Positions 8,439 to 14,700 of a stretch of DNA of 15,916 nt are shown here, one piece after another. The translations under genes were made by a program, and so were the position numbers. The stretch covers positions 1 to 15,916 of the forward strand of contig JAITDQ010000073.1 of NCBI GenBank assembly GCA_031282485.1. Reading direction: 5' to 3'. A model generated the notes under the pieces. It was given only the letters and a program-made list of their open reading frames with translations. It did no database searches and was not told where the DNA came from. Position 1 is the stretch's first letter. Every line of letters begins with the position of its first letter. Origin of the DNA: Tannerella sp. Its GTDB lineage: Bacteria; Bacteroidota; Bacteroidia; Bacteroidales; Tannerellaceae.

Positions 8439-9035
8439 ATGAGAATCGATCGTAATAAAGAACAATACAGGATCAACGAACGTATAAACGTTCCCGAAGT
8501 ACGCCTTGTCGGTGACAATGTGACGATTGGGGTTTATTCCACTTCAAAAGCATTACAAATGGCCGAAGATATGGGATGCGATTTGGTGGAAATCTCGCCA
8601 AACGCGAATCCTCCTGTGTGCAAAATTATTGATTATCAAAAGTTCCTTTACCAACAAAAAAAGCGTCAGAAAGAACAAAAAGCGAAAGCCATAAAGATTG
8701 TCGTTAAAGAAATCCGGTTTGGCCCGCAGACAGATGATCACGACTACAATTTTAAGTTGCGACATGCAAAAGAGTTCCTTGAAGAAGGTGCAAAAGTGAA
8801 AGCTTATGTGTTTTTTAAAGGACGCTCGATTCTGTTTAAAGAGCAGGGAGAAGTATTATTGCTCAGATTCGCAAACGATCTGGAAGAATATGGGAAAGTG
8901 GAACAAATGCCCGTACTGGAAGGTAAGCGAATGATTATCATGATTTCTCCCACTTCAAAAAAAGGTGGAGGCTCGACAAAACCTTTATTGATAAAAAACG
9001 ATAAACAGGAGGTTTCCGAAAATAAAACGAAATAA
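8439..9035 (+). CDS. infC: Translation initiation factor IF-3
   Basis: IF-3 binds the 30S subunit, blocks premature 50S joining and checks start codon-anticodon pairing. The 198-residue protein shows the N-terminal domain ([37 protein letters not shown]), the lysine-rich linker helix ([13 protein letters not shown]), and the C-terminal domain ([32 protein letters not shown]). A short polar tail follows the usual end (after [10 protein letters not shown]), as in other Bacteroidetes. It starts 23 nt after thrS at a plain ATG, not at an AUU codon as in E. coli. Confidence 0.97.
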   Translation: MRIDRNKEQYRINERINVPEVRLVGDNVTIGVYSTSKALQMAEDMGCDLVEISPNANPPVCKIIDYQKFLYQQKKRQKEQKAKAIKIVVKEIRFGPQTDDHDYNFKLRHAKEFLEEGAKVKAYVFFKGRSILFKEQGEVLLLRFANDLEEYGKVEQMPVLEGKRMIIMISPTSKKGGGSTKPLLIKNDKQEVSENKTK

Positions 9036-9043
9036 AAAAACAG

Positions 9044-9061
9044 TATTTCCGAGAGGAAATA
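9044..9061 (+). promoter_or_regulatory. GNRA-capped hairpin between infC and rpmI
   Basis: TATTTCC (9044-9050), tetraloop GAGA (9051-9054) and GGAAATA (9055-9061) form a perfect 7-bp stem with a stable GNRA loop, 8 nt after the infC stop. No U-run follows, so it is not a standard terminator. It could be an mRNA-processing or stability element, or a ribosomal-protein binding site. Confidence 0.5.
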
Positions 9062-9104
9062 ACTTATTATTAACTATATACAATTAACATTTAAAATTAA
9101 AGTT

Positions 9105-9302
9105 ATGCCAAAATTGAAAACTAATTCCGGTTCAAAAAAGAGGTTCGCCCTTACCGGAACAGGTAAAATCAAAAGAAAACATGCTTTTAAAAGTCATATT
9201 CTGACAAAGAAGACTAAAAAGCAGAAGAGAAATCTGACTCATGCAGGGTTAGTTGCTAATGCGGATATAAACAACATTAAAAAGTTGCTTTGTCTGAAAT
9301 AA
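9105..9302 (+). CDS. rpmI: 50S ribosomal protein bL35
   Basis: Small basic ribosomal protein of 65 residues (normal length) with the diagnostic start [31 protein letters not shown] and a Lys/Arg-rich body. It sits between infC and rplT, the conserved bacterial order. The 69-nt spacer before it is AT-rich and holds a small hairpin. No strong Shine-Dalgarno is seen. Confidence 0.98.
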   Translation: MPKLKTNSGSKKRFALTGTGKIKRKHAFKSHILTKKTKKQKRNLTHAGLVANADINNIKKLLCLK

Positions 9303-9304
9303 TC

Positions 9305-9382
9305 TGTTAGCAAAAGAGTTTATCACATTTTATTAACCGAATGATTAGCCTCCAAGATCATCTTAAAAAGGTGGCGCTAACA
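9305..9382 (+). promoter_or_regulatory. Candidate RNA switch or ribosomal-protein leader between rpmI and rplT
   Basis: Two mutually exclusive helices share the segment GCTAA (9376-9380). Long-range: TGTTAGC (9305-9311) with GCTAACA (9376-9382), 7 perfect pairs. Local: TTAGC (9345-9349) with GCTAA, extended by weaker pairs between CTCC (9350-9353) and GGTGG (9370-9374), around a small AAG/CTT hairpin. The right arm ends 20 nt before the rplT ATG. L20 is known to autoregulate its operon in other phyla, so a regulatory role is plausible, but this is inference from pairing alone. Confidence 0.4.
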
Positions 9383-9402
9383 TTCAAAAAAAAATTACAA
9401 TT

Positions 9403-9750
9403 ATGCCAAGATCAGTAAATCATGTTGCGTCAAGAGCAAAAAGAAAACGGATTTTGAAACTTACGAGAGGTTATTTCGGCGCTCGTAGAAACGTATGGAC
9501 TGTAGCAAAAAACACCTGGGAAAAAGGGTTGACTTATGCTTTTCGTGACCGTCGTAATAAAAAACGCAATTTCCGCGCATTGTGGATACAGCGAATAAAT
9601 GCCGGTGCACGTATGGAAGGTTTGTCTTATTCACGCCTGATGGGCGGACTGAAAGAAGCCGGTATTGAAATCAACCGCAAAGTTCTGGCCGATTTGGCAA
9701 TGAACAACCCGGAAGCGTTCAAAGCCATCATTGCAAAAGCAAAAAAATAG
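9403..9750 (+). CDS. rplT: 50S ribosomal protein bL20
   Basis: L20 is an early-assembly 23S rRNA-binding protein and in several bacteria represses its own operon. It is 115 residues, normal length, with the classic N-terminus [30 protein letters not shown] and a globular C-terminal half ([34 protein letters not shown]). It is the last protein gene of the thrS-infC-rpmI-rplT unit. The 100-nt spacer before it carries alternative RNA stems. Confidence 0.98.
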   Translation: MPRSVNHVASRAKRKRILKLTRGYFGARRNVWTVAKNTWEKGLTYAFRDRRNKKRNFRALWIQRINAGARMEGLSYSRLMGGLKEAGIEINRKVLADLAMNNPEAFKAIIAKAKK

Positions 9751-9796
9751 AAGAACAGCAGATAATGTTAAAAACTGAATTTAGTAGCGAAAATTC

Positions 9797-9827
9797 TTGC
9801 ATTATTCGTTTTTCCATATTACTTTTG
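9797..9827 (+). promoter_or_regulatory. Promoter of the structured RNA after rplT
   Basis: TTG (9797-9799), a 20-nt spacer and TACTTTTG (9820-9827) fit the Bacteroidetes promoter. Predicted start is about 9832-9834. It lies about 50-80 nt after the rplT stop, so the RNA should have its own promoter. Confidence 0.7.
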
Positions 9828-9831
9828 TGAT

Positions 9832-10074
9832 GAAAAAATGAGTTAGGCCGCACATGTTCGATTGGAAAACTCATCAGAATATACAAAAATTCCGAGACAT
9901 GCTCTTGCCGCTAATGGCGGGCCGCAGTTCCTTAGGGAAATGCCTTGTGCACAGCGGATTACAAAGGCGGTAAAGGCGCTCAAATCCTGTCATACGGAGT
10001 TTACACACATCTACAGTGCGGCTCTTACAGGCCTCCCCTCTTCCTCTATAAGTGAAGGGGGGAGGTTTTTTTTT
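9832..10074 (+). ncRNA. Structured small RNA, probably Bacteroidales-1 / 6S-like RNA
   Basis: This is a promoter-to-terminator unit of about 240 nt with no convincing protein. The ends pair: GTTAG-GCCGCAC (9842-9853, one U-U mismatch) with GTGCGGC-T-CTTAC (10016-10028). The helix continues as TGT (9855-9857) with ACA (10013-10015). After a two-sided internal loop of about 10 nt, AAACTC (9867-9872) pairs with GAGTTT (9997-10002). Internal hairpins: CCGC/GCGG (9908-9920), TTCC-TTAG-GGAA (9928-9939) and GCCTTGT/ACAAAGGC (9942-9968). From memory, the Bacteroidales-1 RNA was reported in Bacteroidales next to L20 genes, between this promoter type and a terminator, which fits. The closing stem plus large bubble also resembles 6S RNA. 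tmRNA, RNase P RNA and SRP RNA do not fit by length or motifs. The 5' end is inferred from the promoter. Confidence 0.75.
10032..10074 (+). terminator. Strong intrinsic terminator of the structured RNA
   Basis: CCTCCCCTCTTC (10032-10043) pairs over 12 bp (one G-U) with GAAGGGGGGAGG (10054-10065), loop of 10 nt, followed by nine T (10066-10074). It begins 3 nt after the closing helix of the RNA. Read on the minus strand no U-run follows, so it would not stop transcripts from the convergent gene ending at 10089. Confidence 0.93.
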
Positions 10075-10088
10075 GTGATTATTCGGAA

Positions 10089-11321
10089 TTACCTTTTTTT
10101 CGTTATGCTGTTTACCACGCGGACGGACGACACCAGCTTGTCGGTAGAAGTAAAAACATCGATATTCCAGACATGCGAAGAACGCCCCCTGTGCAGAATG
10201 GTTCCTACCGCTCGAACCGTATCCCCTTCGTGAGCCGACGACAAATGATTACCGCTAACCTGCATGCCGACCATTATCTCGTCAGGCTTACATAATATCA
10301 GCGAACCGAGACCCGCCACGGTTTCCGCCAGTGCCAGGGTGGCTCCGCCGTGCAAAATGCCGAAAGGCTGGCGCGTACGTTCGTCAACCGGCATCGTCGC
10401 TTCAATCCGGTCTTCCGAAGCATACGTATATTGGATGCCAAGGTTTCCCATTAACGCATGTTTGGCCGATTCGTTCAGTTTATCCAAGGGAATCTCCGCC
10501 GGACGTATCTCCGATATAACAATCTTTTCTATGGCTACGGCGACGCCGTCTTCGTCATTTGTTGTCGTCACATAATCGGCGCACGCTTTAACGGATTCCT
10601 GCGCGTTCCCCATCGCAATTCCAAGGCCGGCCAACTGTATCATCGTAACGTCGCAAACGCCATCGCCCACAGCAATCACATTTTCAGACTCAATCCCGAG
10701 GTTTTCAAGTAATACGCTGAGTGTATTTGCCTTATCAATGAAAGGAGGAACTACTTCAAGAAAATATTTTTCCGAACGAAAGACATCAAGTTCCCCGGCC
10801 AATCTTTTCTTCCAATGCCTCTCCAATTCCATTAAAGCATCTTCATCATCACTGACAATCATACATTTACATGGAGAAAAATCCATCGCTTCCGCAAAAT
10901 TTTCAACCTCCCTGATATGCATGACATTCAGCTCCGCTTCCCGGATGATATACTCATTGGAAGCATTACCGGTATAAACCGTATCTTTATGATAAGTGAA
11001 AATATCAAACCCGGCCTTCTTTGTTTTCCTTTCCAGATAAGGAATCATTTCCGGGTTTATACGCTTTTCAAACAACAGTTCCCCGGTTTGCACATTAATA
11101 ATCTGTCCGCCGTTATAGGAAAGGACATACCCGTCATTCTTGTCTAATTCAAGCTCTTTTGCCAGGGGAAGAACGCCATAAGTAGGACGTCCCGAGGCCA
11201 GAACAATGCGGATCCCCATTTGCTGTACTTTTATTAACGTTGCCCGCATACGGGCTGTAATGATCCTGTCATTGTTAAGTAGTGTGCCGTCAACATCAAG
11301 CACGATCATTTTATATTTCAT
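10089..11321 (-). CDS. Fused Cof-type HAD phosphatase and hotdog (YdiI/PaaI-like) thioesterase
   Basis: A 410-residue two-domain cytoplasmic protein. Residues 1 to about 267 are a Cof/IIB HAD phosphatase: DVDGT (Asp9, Asp11), LASGR (Ser43), Lys197 in FIDKANTL, and GDGVCD (Asp220, Asp224), where the usual Asn is Cys223. Residues about 280-410 are a hotdog thioesterase: IEATMPVDERTRQPFGILHGGATLALAET, with the HGG loop at 324-326 and Glu333 at the catalytic position. This part closely resembles E. coli YdiI/MenI (DHNA-CoA thioesterase, menaquinone synthesis), so an acyl-CoA or DHNA-CoA substrate is plausible. The start at 11321 (MKYKMIVLDVDG) is chosen because relatives begin there; the upstream ATG at 11384 overlaps the lsrF-like gene. 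It is probably co-transcribed with that gene, 62 nt upstream. Confidence 0.9.
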   Translation of the reverse strand: MKYKMIVLDVDGTLLNNDRIITARMRATLIKVQQMGIRIVLASGRPTYGVLPLAKELELDKNDGYVLSYNGGQIINVQTGELLFEKRINPEMIPYLERKTKKAGFDIFTYHKDTVYTGNASNEYIIREAELNVMHIREVENFAEAMDFSPCKCMIVSDDEDALMELERHWKKRLAGELDVFRSEKYFLEVVPPFIDKANTLSVLLENLGIESENVIAVGDGVCDVTMIQLAGLGIAMGNAQESVKACADYVTTTNDEDGVAVAIEKIVISEIRPAEIPLDKLNESAKHALMGNLGIQYTYASEDRIEATMPVDERTRQPFGILHGGATLALAETVAGLGSLILCKPDEIMVGMQVSGNHLSSAHEGDTVRAVGTILHRGRSSHVWNIDVFTSTDKLVSSVRVVNSITKKR

Positions 11322-11383
11322 AAACACATAATTAATGGTTAAAATGATTAGCGATTGAATAAACGATGAATCATCACCGTTCA

Positions 11384-12262
11384 CTAAGACATATTAGAGA
11401 GTTCACAATACAACTGATAAGCGTCTTCGGGCAACAGGTTATCATGAACAATAGCAGAAATAGCCTTAATCATAGCGACAGGCGACGACGACTGAAAAAC
11501 GTTGCGTCCCACGTCAATCCCGGCAGCGCCTTCGCTGATAGCGTGATAACAAAACTCCAGCGATTTTTGCTCCGGCATTTTTTTACCTCCGGCAACGATT
11601 ACCGGCACAGGACATTTATTCACTATCCGGGAAAAGTTTTTTTCCGTATAATAGGTTTTCACGATATTCGCGCCGTTTTCGGCGCAGACACGTGCGACCA
11701 TTGCAAGATAGTTTGCATCACTGTCCTGTTTGTTTATAGCAGTTATACCCACCACCGGTATCTCATATTTATATCCGCTGTCAGCGGCAAAAACGAGATT
11801 CCGGATCGTCTTTGCTTCATACTTGTCACCGAGAACCACCGTAACGGCAATAGCCGAGGCATTAATCCGTATGGCGTCTTCAATATCAATAACACAGTCA
11901 TCATTCAATTCCGAAAGGACGGTCGAAGCTGCCGAAAAGCGCAAACATACGGGTTTCCGAATGCATGGCGAAACGACCGAACGAACCGCGCCCCGCGTAC
12001 ACATAATGGAATCCGCAAAATGAATAAGAGGCTGTATCGACAAATCCAATCTGTCTAATCCTGCGGATTCCATAATTGATCCGTGATCAAAAGCAAGCAT
12101 CACGGTATATCCCGTCTTCGGGTTAAAGATACGGCTCATGCGATTCTTTATGCCCCACCCCATATTATCAGATCCTTTTAGAAAAAAGGACTTGTTATCG
12201 AAGATATCATCCGTACCCCAATCGTCATTCCTGTCTAACATTATTTCCTCTTTTTCCGTCAT
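11384..12262 (-). CDS. LsrF-like class I aldolase-fold thiolase
   Basis: A 292-residue protein, nearly the length of E. coli LsrF (291), the thiolase acting on phosphorylated AI-2 product (3-hydroxy-5-phosphonooxypentane-2,4-dione). Strong likeness is seen in RIFNPKTG-TVMLAFDHG, MCTRGAVRSVV, IVKTYYTEK with the Schiff-base Lys202, CPVPVIVAGGKK, and GAAGIDVGRNVFQS-PVAMIKA. It belongs to the DhnA/LsrF group of (beta/alpha)8 class I aldolases. No other lsr gene is in the window, so the substrate may differ. An alternative start at 12241 (MLDRNDDWG) has a good Shine-Dalgarno (AAAGAGG, about 6 nt upstream) and would give 285 residues. I keep 12262 by length but rate the two as about equal. A TATATTTG promoter element lies upstream. 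Confidence 0.88.
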   Translation of the reverse strand: MTEKEEIMLDRNDDWGTDDIFDNKSFFLKGSDNMGWGIKNRMSRIFNPKTGYTVMLAFDHGSIMESAGLDRLDLSIQPLIHFADSIMCTRGAVRSVVSPCIRKPVCLRFSAASTVLSELNDDCVIDIEDAIRINASAIAVTVVLGDKYEAKTIRNLVFAADSGYKYEIPVVGITAINKQDSDANYLAMVARVCAENGANIVKTYYTEKNFSRIVNKCPVPVIVAGGKKMPEQKSLEFCYHAISEGAAGIDVGRNVFQSSSPVAMIKAISAIVHDNLLPEDAYQLYCELSNMS

Positions 12263-12291
12263 ATTATTTTGAAATTAACGTTATTATAATG

Positions 12292-12299
12292 CAAATATA
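12292..12299 (-). promoter_or_regulatory. -7 promoter element upstream of the lsrF-like gene
   Basis: TATATTTG on the minus strand (12299-12292) matches TAnnTTTG. The start is predicted near 12287, 25 nt from the first ATG. No clear -33 TTTG was found at the right distance, so the call is tentative. It lies downstream of the ompA terminator, consistent with an independent unit. Confidence 0.45.
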
Positions 12300-12331
12300 C
12301 AAATAATTCCGGAATAACGTTTTTTTTAGAT

Positions 12332-12366
12332 AAAAAAGGTCGGTGGTTTTGCCATCGACCTTTTTT
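12332..12366 (-). terminator. Intrinsic terminator of the ompA-like gene (symmetric)
   Basis: AAAAAAGGTCGGTGG (12332-12346) and CCATCGACCTTTTTT (12352-12366) form a 15-bp inverted repeat with one G-T pair and a 5-nt loop. Read on the minus strand it follows the ompA stop by 21 nt and ends in six T. It is symmetric and could work both ways, but no + strand gene ends here. Confidence 0.9.
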
Positions 12367-12387
12367 ATTTACCCTGAAAAATGCAGG

Positions 12388-13551
12388 TTATTTCTGGTTT
12401 GTATCCATAATAACAACACGGTTCCAGTTATTGATTTCATAAGGTTGTTGCGTATCGCCCTTCCATTCGATAGAAATCTTTTCCGTCGGAATTCCATATT
12501 GTTCGGTCAGTCTTTTGGCGACGGCTCTGGCGCGTCTTTCGGAAAGACCCTGATTATAATCGGCCGTACCGGTTTTCTTATCCGCATAACCCACAACTAT
12601 GACAGGCAAGTTATGTTTTTTAGCATATTCGGCCGTATTAAAGATGTTTCCTTCCTGATTTTTGTCGATAACAGAGCTGTTAAGACGGAAGAATACAACA
12701 TTCTTCAGAGATTCCCTGTGTTCAACAACCGGTGCAACTTTAGGACATTCCGGACATGATTTCGGACGTTTGCTCAATTCTTCATTCTGCGCACGCAACG
12801 CATTAATCTGAGCATTAAGGTCGTTCAGCAAATCATAATCCATCGGTTCGATAACTTCAAAATTAGTTCTGCCCAATTTAAAGTTTAATCCTATCAAACC
12901 CTGAACTACACGATCCTGCTCCTGACCCATATCCGTACGGTTGAATTGTTCGTTATAGATACTATATTCACCTTCAAGGAACAAATCAATGCGATCGCTC
13001 AAGCGGAATGGAATCTGGGCGCCCAAATTGATAGACGGCGATTCCGAACGTTTGAACGCAAAACCGTCTACGGTTTTACCCGGACGAATTGCATAACCAA
13101 TACCGACAAACGGGATAAAACGAACGGGTTTTTTCTCATTGTACGGAGCCCAGAAATTCGTGGCATCAAACAGCACGTCAAGATGAGCGTTACCATATAA
13201 GAAATCCTGTTTGGAAAGCCCCGACACACCATACAAATTTGAAAAATTCATCAACTGGCCTCCATTTAACTGCAAACGATATGCCAGATATGGATTATAC
13301 CATTTCCCAATAGATAGACCTGCAGCCCAATTGACACGATCGACATACTTCGCATCGCTGTTTTGATCGCCAAACAGCATACTCGCCCCACCTCCAAGAG
13401 AAATAAACCAATTGTCACCGGCTTTATTCTTCTTGAAATTCACTTTTGATCCGTTTTCCGTACTAAATCCAACTTGAGGCTGATATTCCTGCGCAGAAAT
13501 CGACATCACCGTACCACATAAAAAAGCTAACAGTAAAAACTTCGTTTTCAT
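12388..13551 (-). CDS. OmpA family outer-membrane protein
   Basis: A 387-residue outer-membrane porin-like protein with a signal peptide (MKTKFLLLAFLCGTVMSISAQ). An N-terminal beta-barrel domain of about 220 residues has alternating aromatic strands. A short coiled-coil-like segment follows (LLNDLNAQINALRAQNEELSK), then a Cys-Pro linker (KSCPECPKVAP) and a C-terminal OmpA peptidoglycan-binding domain (NVVFFRLNSSVIDKNQ, GYADKKTGTADYNQGLSERRA with the binding Asp, and NWNRVVIMD with the binding Arg). It anchors the outer membrane to the cell wall. The start at 13551 is chosen over an ATG at 13593 because the signal peptide begins there. It has a strong promoter, a leader of about 65 nt and a strong terminator, as expected for an abundant protein. 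Monocistronic. Confidence 0.95.
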   Translation of the reverse strand: MKTKFLLLAFLCGTVMSISAQEYQPQVGFSTENGSKVNFKKNKAGDNWFISLGGGASMLFGDQNSDAKYVDRVNWAAGLSIGKWYNPYLAYRLQLNGGQLMNFSNLYGVSGLSKQDFLYGNAHLDVLFDATNFWAPYNEKKPVRFIPFVGIGYAIRPGKTVDGFAFKRSESPSINLGAQIPFRLSDRIDLFLEGEYSIYNEQFNRTDMGQEQDRVVQGLIGLNFKLGRTNFEVIEPMDYDLLNDLNAQINALRAQNEELSKRPKSCPECPKVAPVVEHRESLKNVVFFRLNSSVIDKNQEGNIFNTAEYAKKHNLPVIVVGYADKKTGTADYNQGLSERRARAVAKRLTEQYGIPTEKISIEWKGDTQQPYEINNWNRVVIMDTNQK

Positions 13552-13618
13552 AATTATACATTTTAATTCTACAATATTTTGCTTTCTCCGCATATCACAT
13601 TATGCGTCATATTTAATG

Positions 13619-13650
13619 CAAAGGTAACTTCATTTTTTAATTAAAACAAA
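13619..13650 (-). promoter_or_regulatory. ompA promoter (near-consensus)
   Basis: On the minus strand, TTTG (13650-13647), a 20-nt spacer and TACCTTTG (13626-13619) give an almost perfect Bacteroidetes promoter. The start is about 13614, leaving an AT-rich leader of about 63 nt before the ATG at 13551. Confidence 0.82.
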
Positions 13651-13813
13651 TAAAACCGTTTTTTTTTCTATTTTTTTTCTCAACCGCCTCATAGATAAAA
13701 TTAATAATGCTGAAAACAAACCACTTACATTAAGAATTGACGAAACGTATTTCTATCTGTCTCTCATACGATATTTCAATTTACATTCACAGAGGCATAT
13801 AAAAACAAAATAG

Positions 13814-14683
13814 TCACTCGATCAATTTCATCAAGTATTGTCCGTAAGGATTATGAATCATTGGCCGGGCTATCTGTCTTAATAATTCCGAATCTATCCA
13901 GTTCTTATGATAGGCAATCTCCTCAAGGCAGGCTATTTTCAGTCCCTGACGGCGTTCTATCACTTCGACAAAATTAGACGCTTCGGACAGCGATTCATGG
14001 GTTCCGGTATCCAGCCAAGCGAATCCACGTCCCAGAATCTTGACCTTTAAGTCGCCGTCTTCGAGAAAAATCTGATTGACCGTAGTAATTTCCAGTTCGC
14101 CGCGGGCGGAAGGTTTTATTGTACGCGCCACATCAATGACTCTATGGGGATAAAAATAAAGACCGACAACGGCATAATTCGACGCCGGATGCTCCGGTTT
14201 CTCCTCTATATTCAGGACATTCCCGTCTTTATCGAAGGAAACAACACCATAACGCTTCGGATCATTCACATAATAACCGAACACCGTTGCCTTTTGCTGT
14301 TTTACATTTTCGACGGCCTCTTTGAGCATCGACGAAAAACTCTGCCCGTAAAATATATTGTCGCCCAAAACAAGGCAGACGTCATCTTCTCCGACAAAAT
14401 CGGCGCCAATGATAAACGCCTGCGCCAACCCGTCGGGCGAGGGCTGCTCCGCATATTCAAAACGGACGCCCAAATCCGTCCCGTCGCCGAGAAGCCTGCG
14501 GAATCCCGGCAGATCCTGCGGCGTCGAAATAATCAGTATCTCACGTATATCCGCCAGCATAAGCGTCGATATCGGATAATATATCATGGGCTTATCGTAA
14601 ACGGGAAGCATTTGCTTGGAAACGCCTTTCGTTATAGGATATAAACGGGTGCCCGACCCTCCGGCTAAAACAATTCCTTTCAT
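13814..14683 (-). CDS. rfbA: Glucose-1-phosphate thymidylyltransferase
   Basis: RmlA/RfbA makes dTDP-glucose from dTTP and glucose-1-phosphate, the first step to dTDP-L-rhamnose and other dTDP-sugars. The 289-residue length is typical. Diagnostic motifs: [22 protein letters not shown] at the N-terminus with nucleotide-binding Gly/Arg, [72 protein letters not shown]. It starts 17 nt after the nucleotidyltransferase-kinase gene, probably one operon. rfbB, rfbC and rfbD are not in this window; the next gene downstream is the separately promoted ompA. Confidence 0.97.
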   Translation of the reverse strand: MKGIVLAGGSGTRLYPITKGVSKQMLPVYDKPMIYYPISTLMLADIREILIISTPQDLPGFRRLLGDGTDLGVRFEYAEQPSPDGLAQAFIIGADFVGEDDVCLVLGDNIFYGQSFSSMLKEAVENVKQQKATVFGYYVNDPKRYGVVSFDKDGNVLNIEEKPEHPASNYAVVGLYFYPHRVIDVARTIKPSARGELEITTVNQIFLEDGDLKVKILGRGFAWLDTGTHESLSEASNFVEVIERRQGLKIACLEEIAYHKNWIDSELLRQIARPMIHNPYGQYLMKLIE

Positions 14684-14700
14684 TATTATATTACGTTTTT

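Noticed and set aside
9832..10074. tmRNA, RNase P RNA or SRP RNA identity for the RNA after rplT
   Set aside because: It is too short for tmRNA or RNase P RNA and too long for a small SRP RNA. No tRNA-like 3' end with CCA, no tag-peptide frame and no P4 consensus was recognised.
9862..10233. A 123-codon + strand frame over the structured RNA and terminator
   Set aside because: It runs through a strong terminator and into the antisense of the HAD-hotdog gene, has no family-like motifs, and its bases are explained by RNA helices.
11322..11384. Upstream ATG at 11384 as the start of the HAD-hotdog gene
   Set aside because: It overlaps the stop of the lsrF-like gene and adds residues absent from Cof-type proteins, which begin just before the DxDGT motif.
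11366..12058. A long + strand frame (230 codons) antisense to the lsrF-like gene
   Set aside because: The minus-strand frame shows clear LsrF homology. The + frame has atypical composition and no recognisable motif, so it is a shadow.
13552..13593. Upstream ATG at 13593 as the ompA start
   Set aside because: It adds MRRKQNIVELKCII before a perfect signal peptide start; the ATG at 13551 fits the secreted protein and leaves a normal leader after the promoter.
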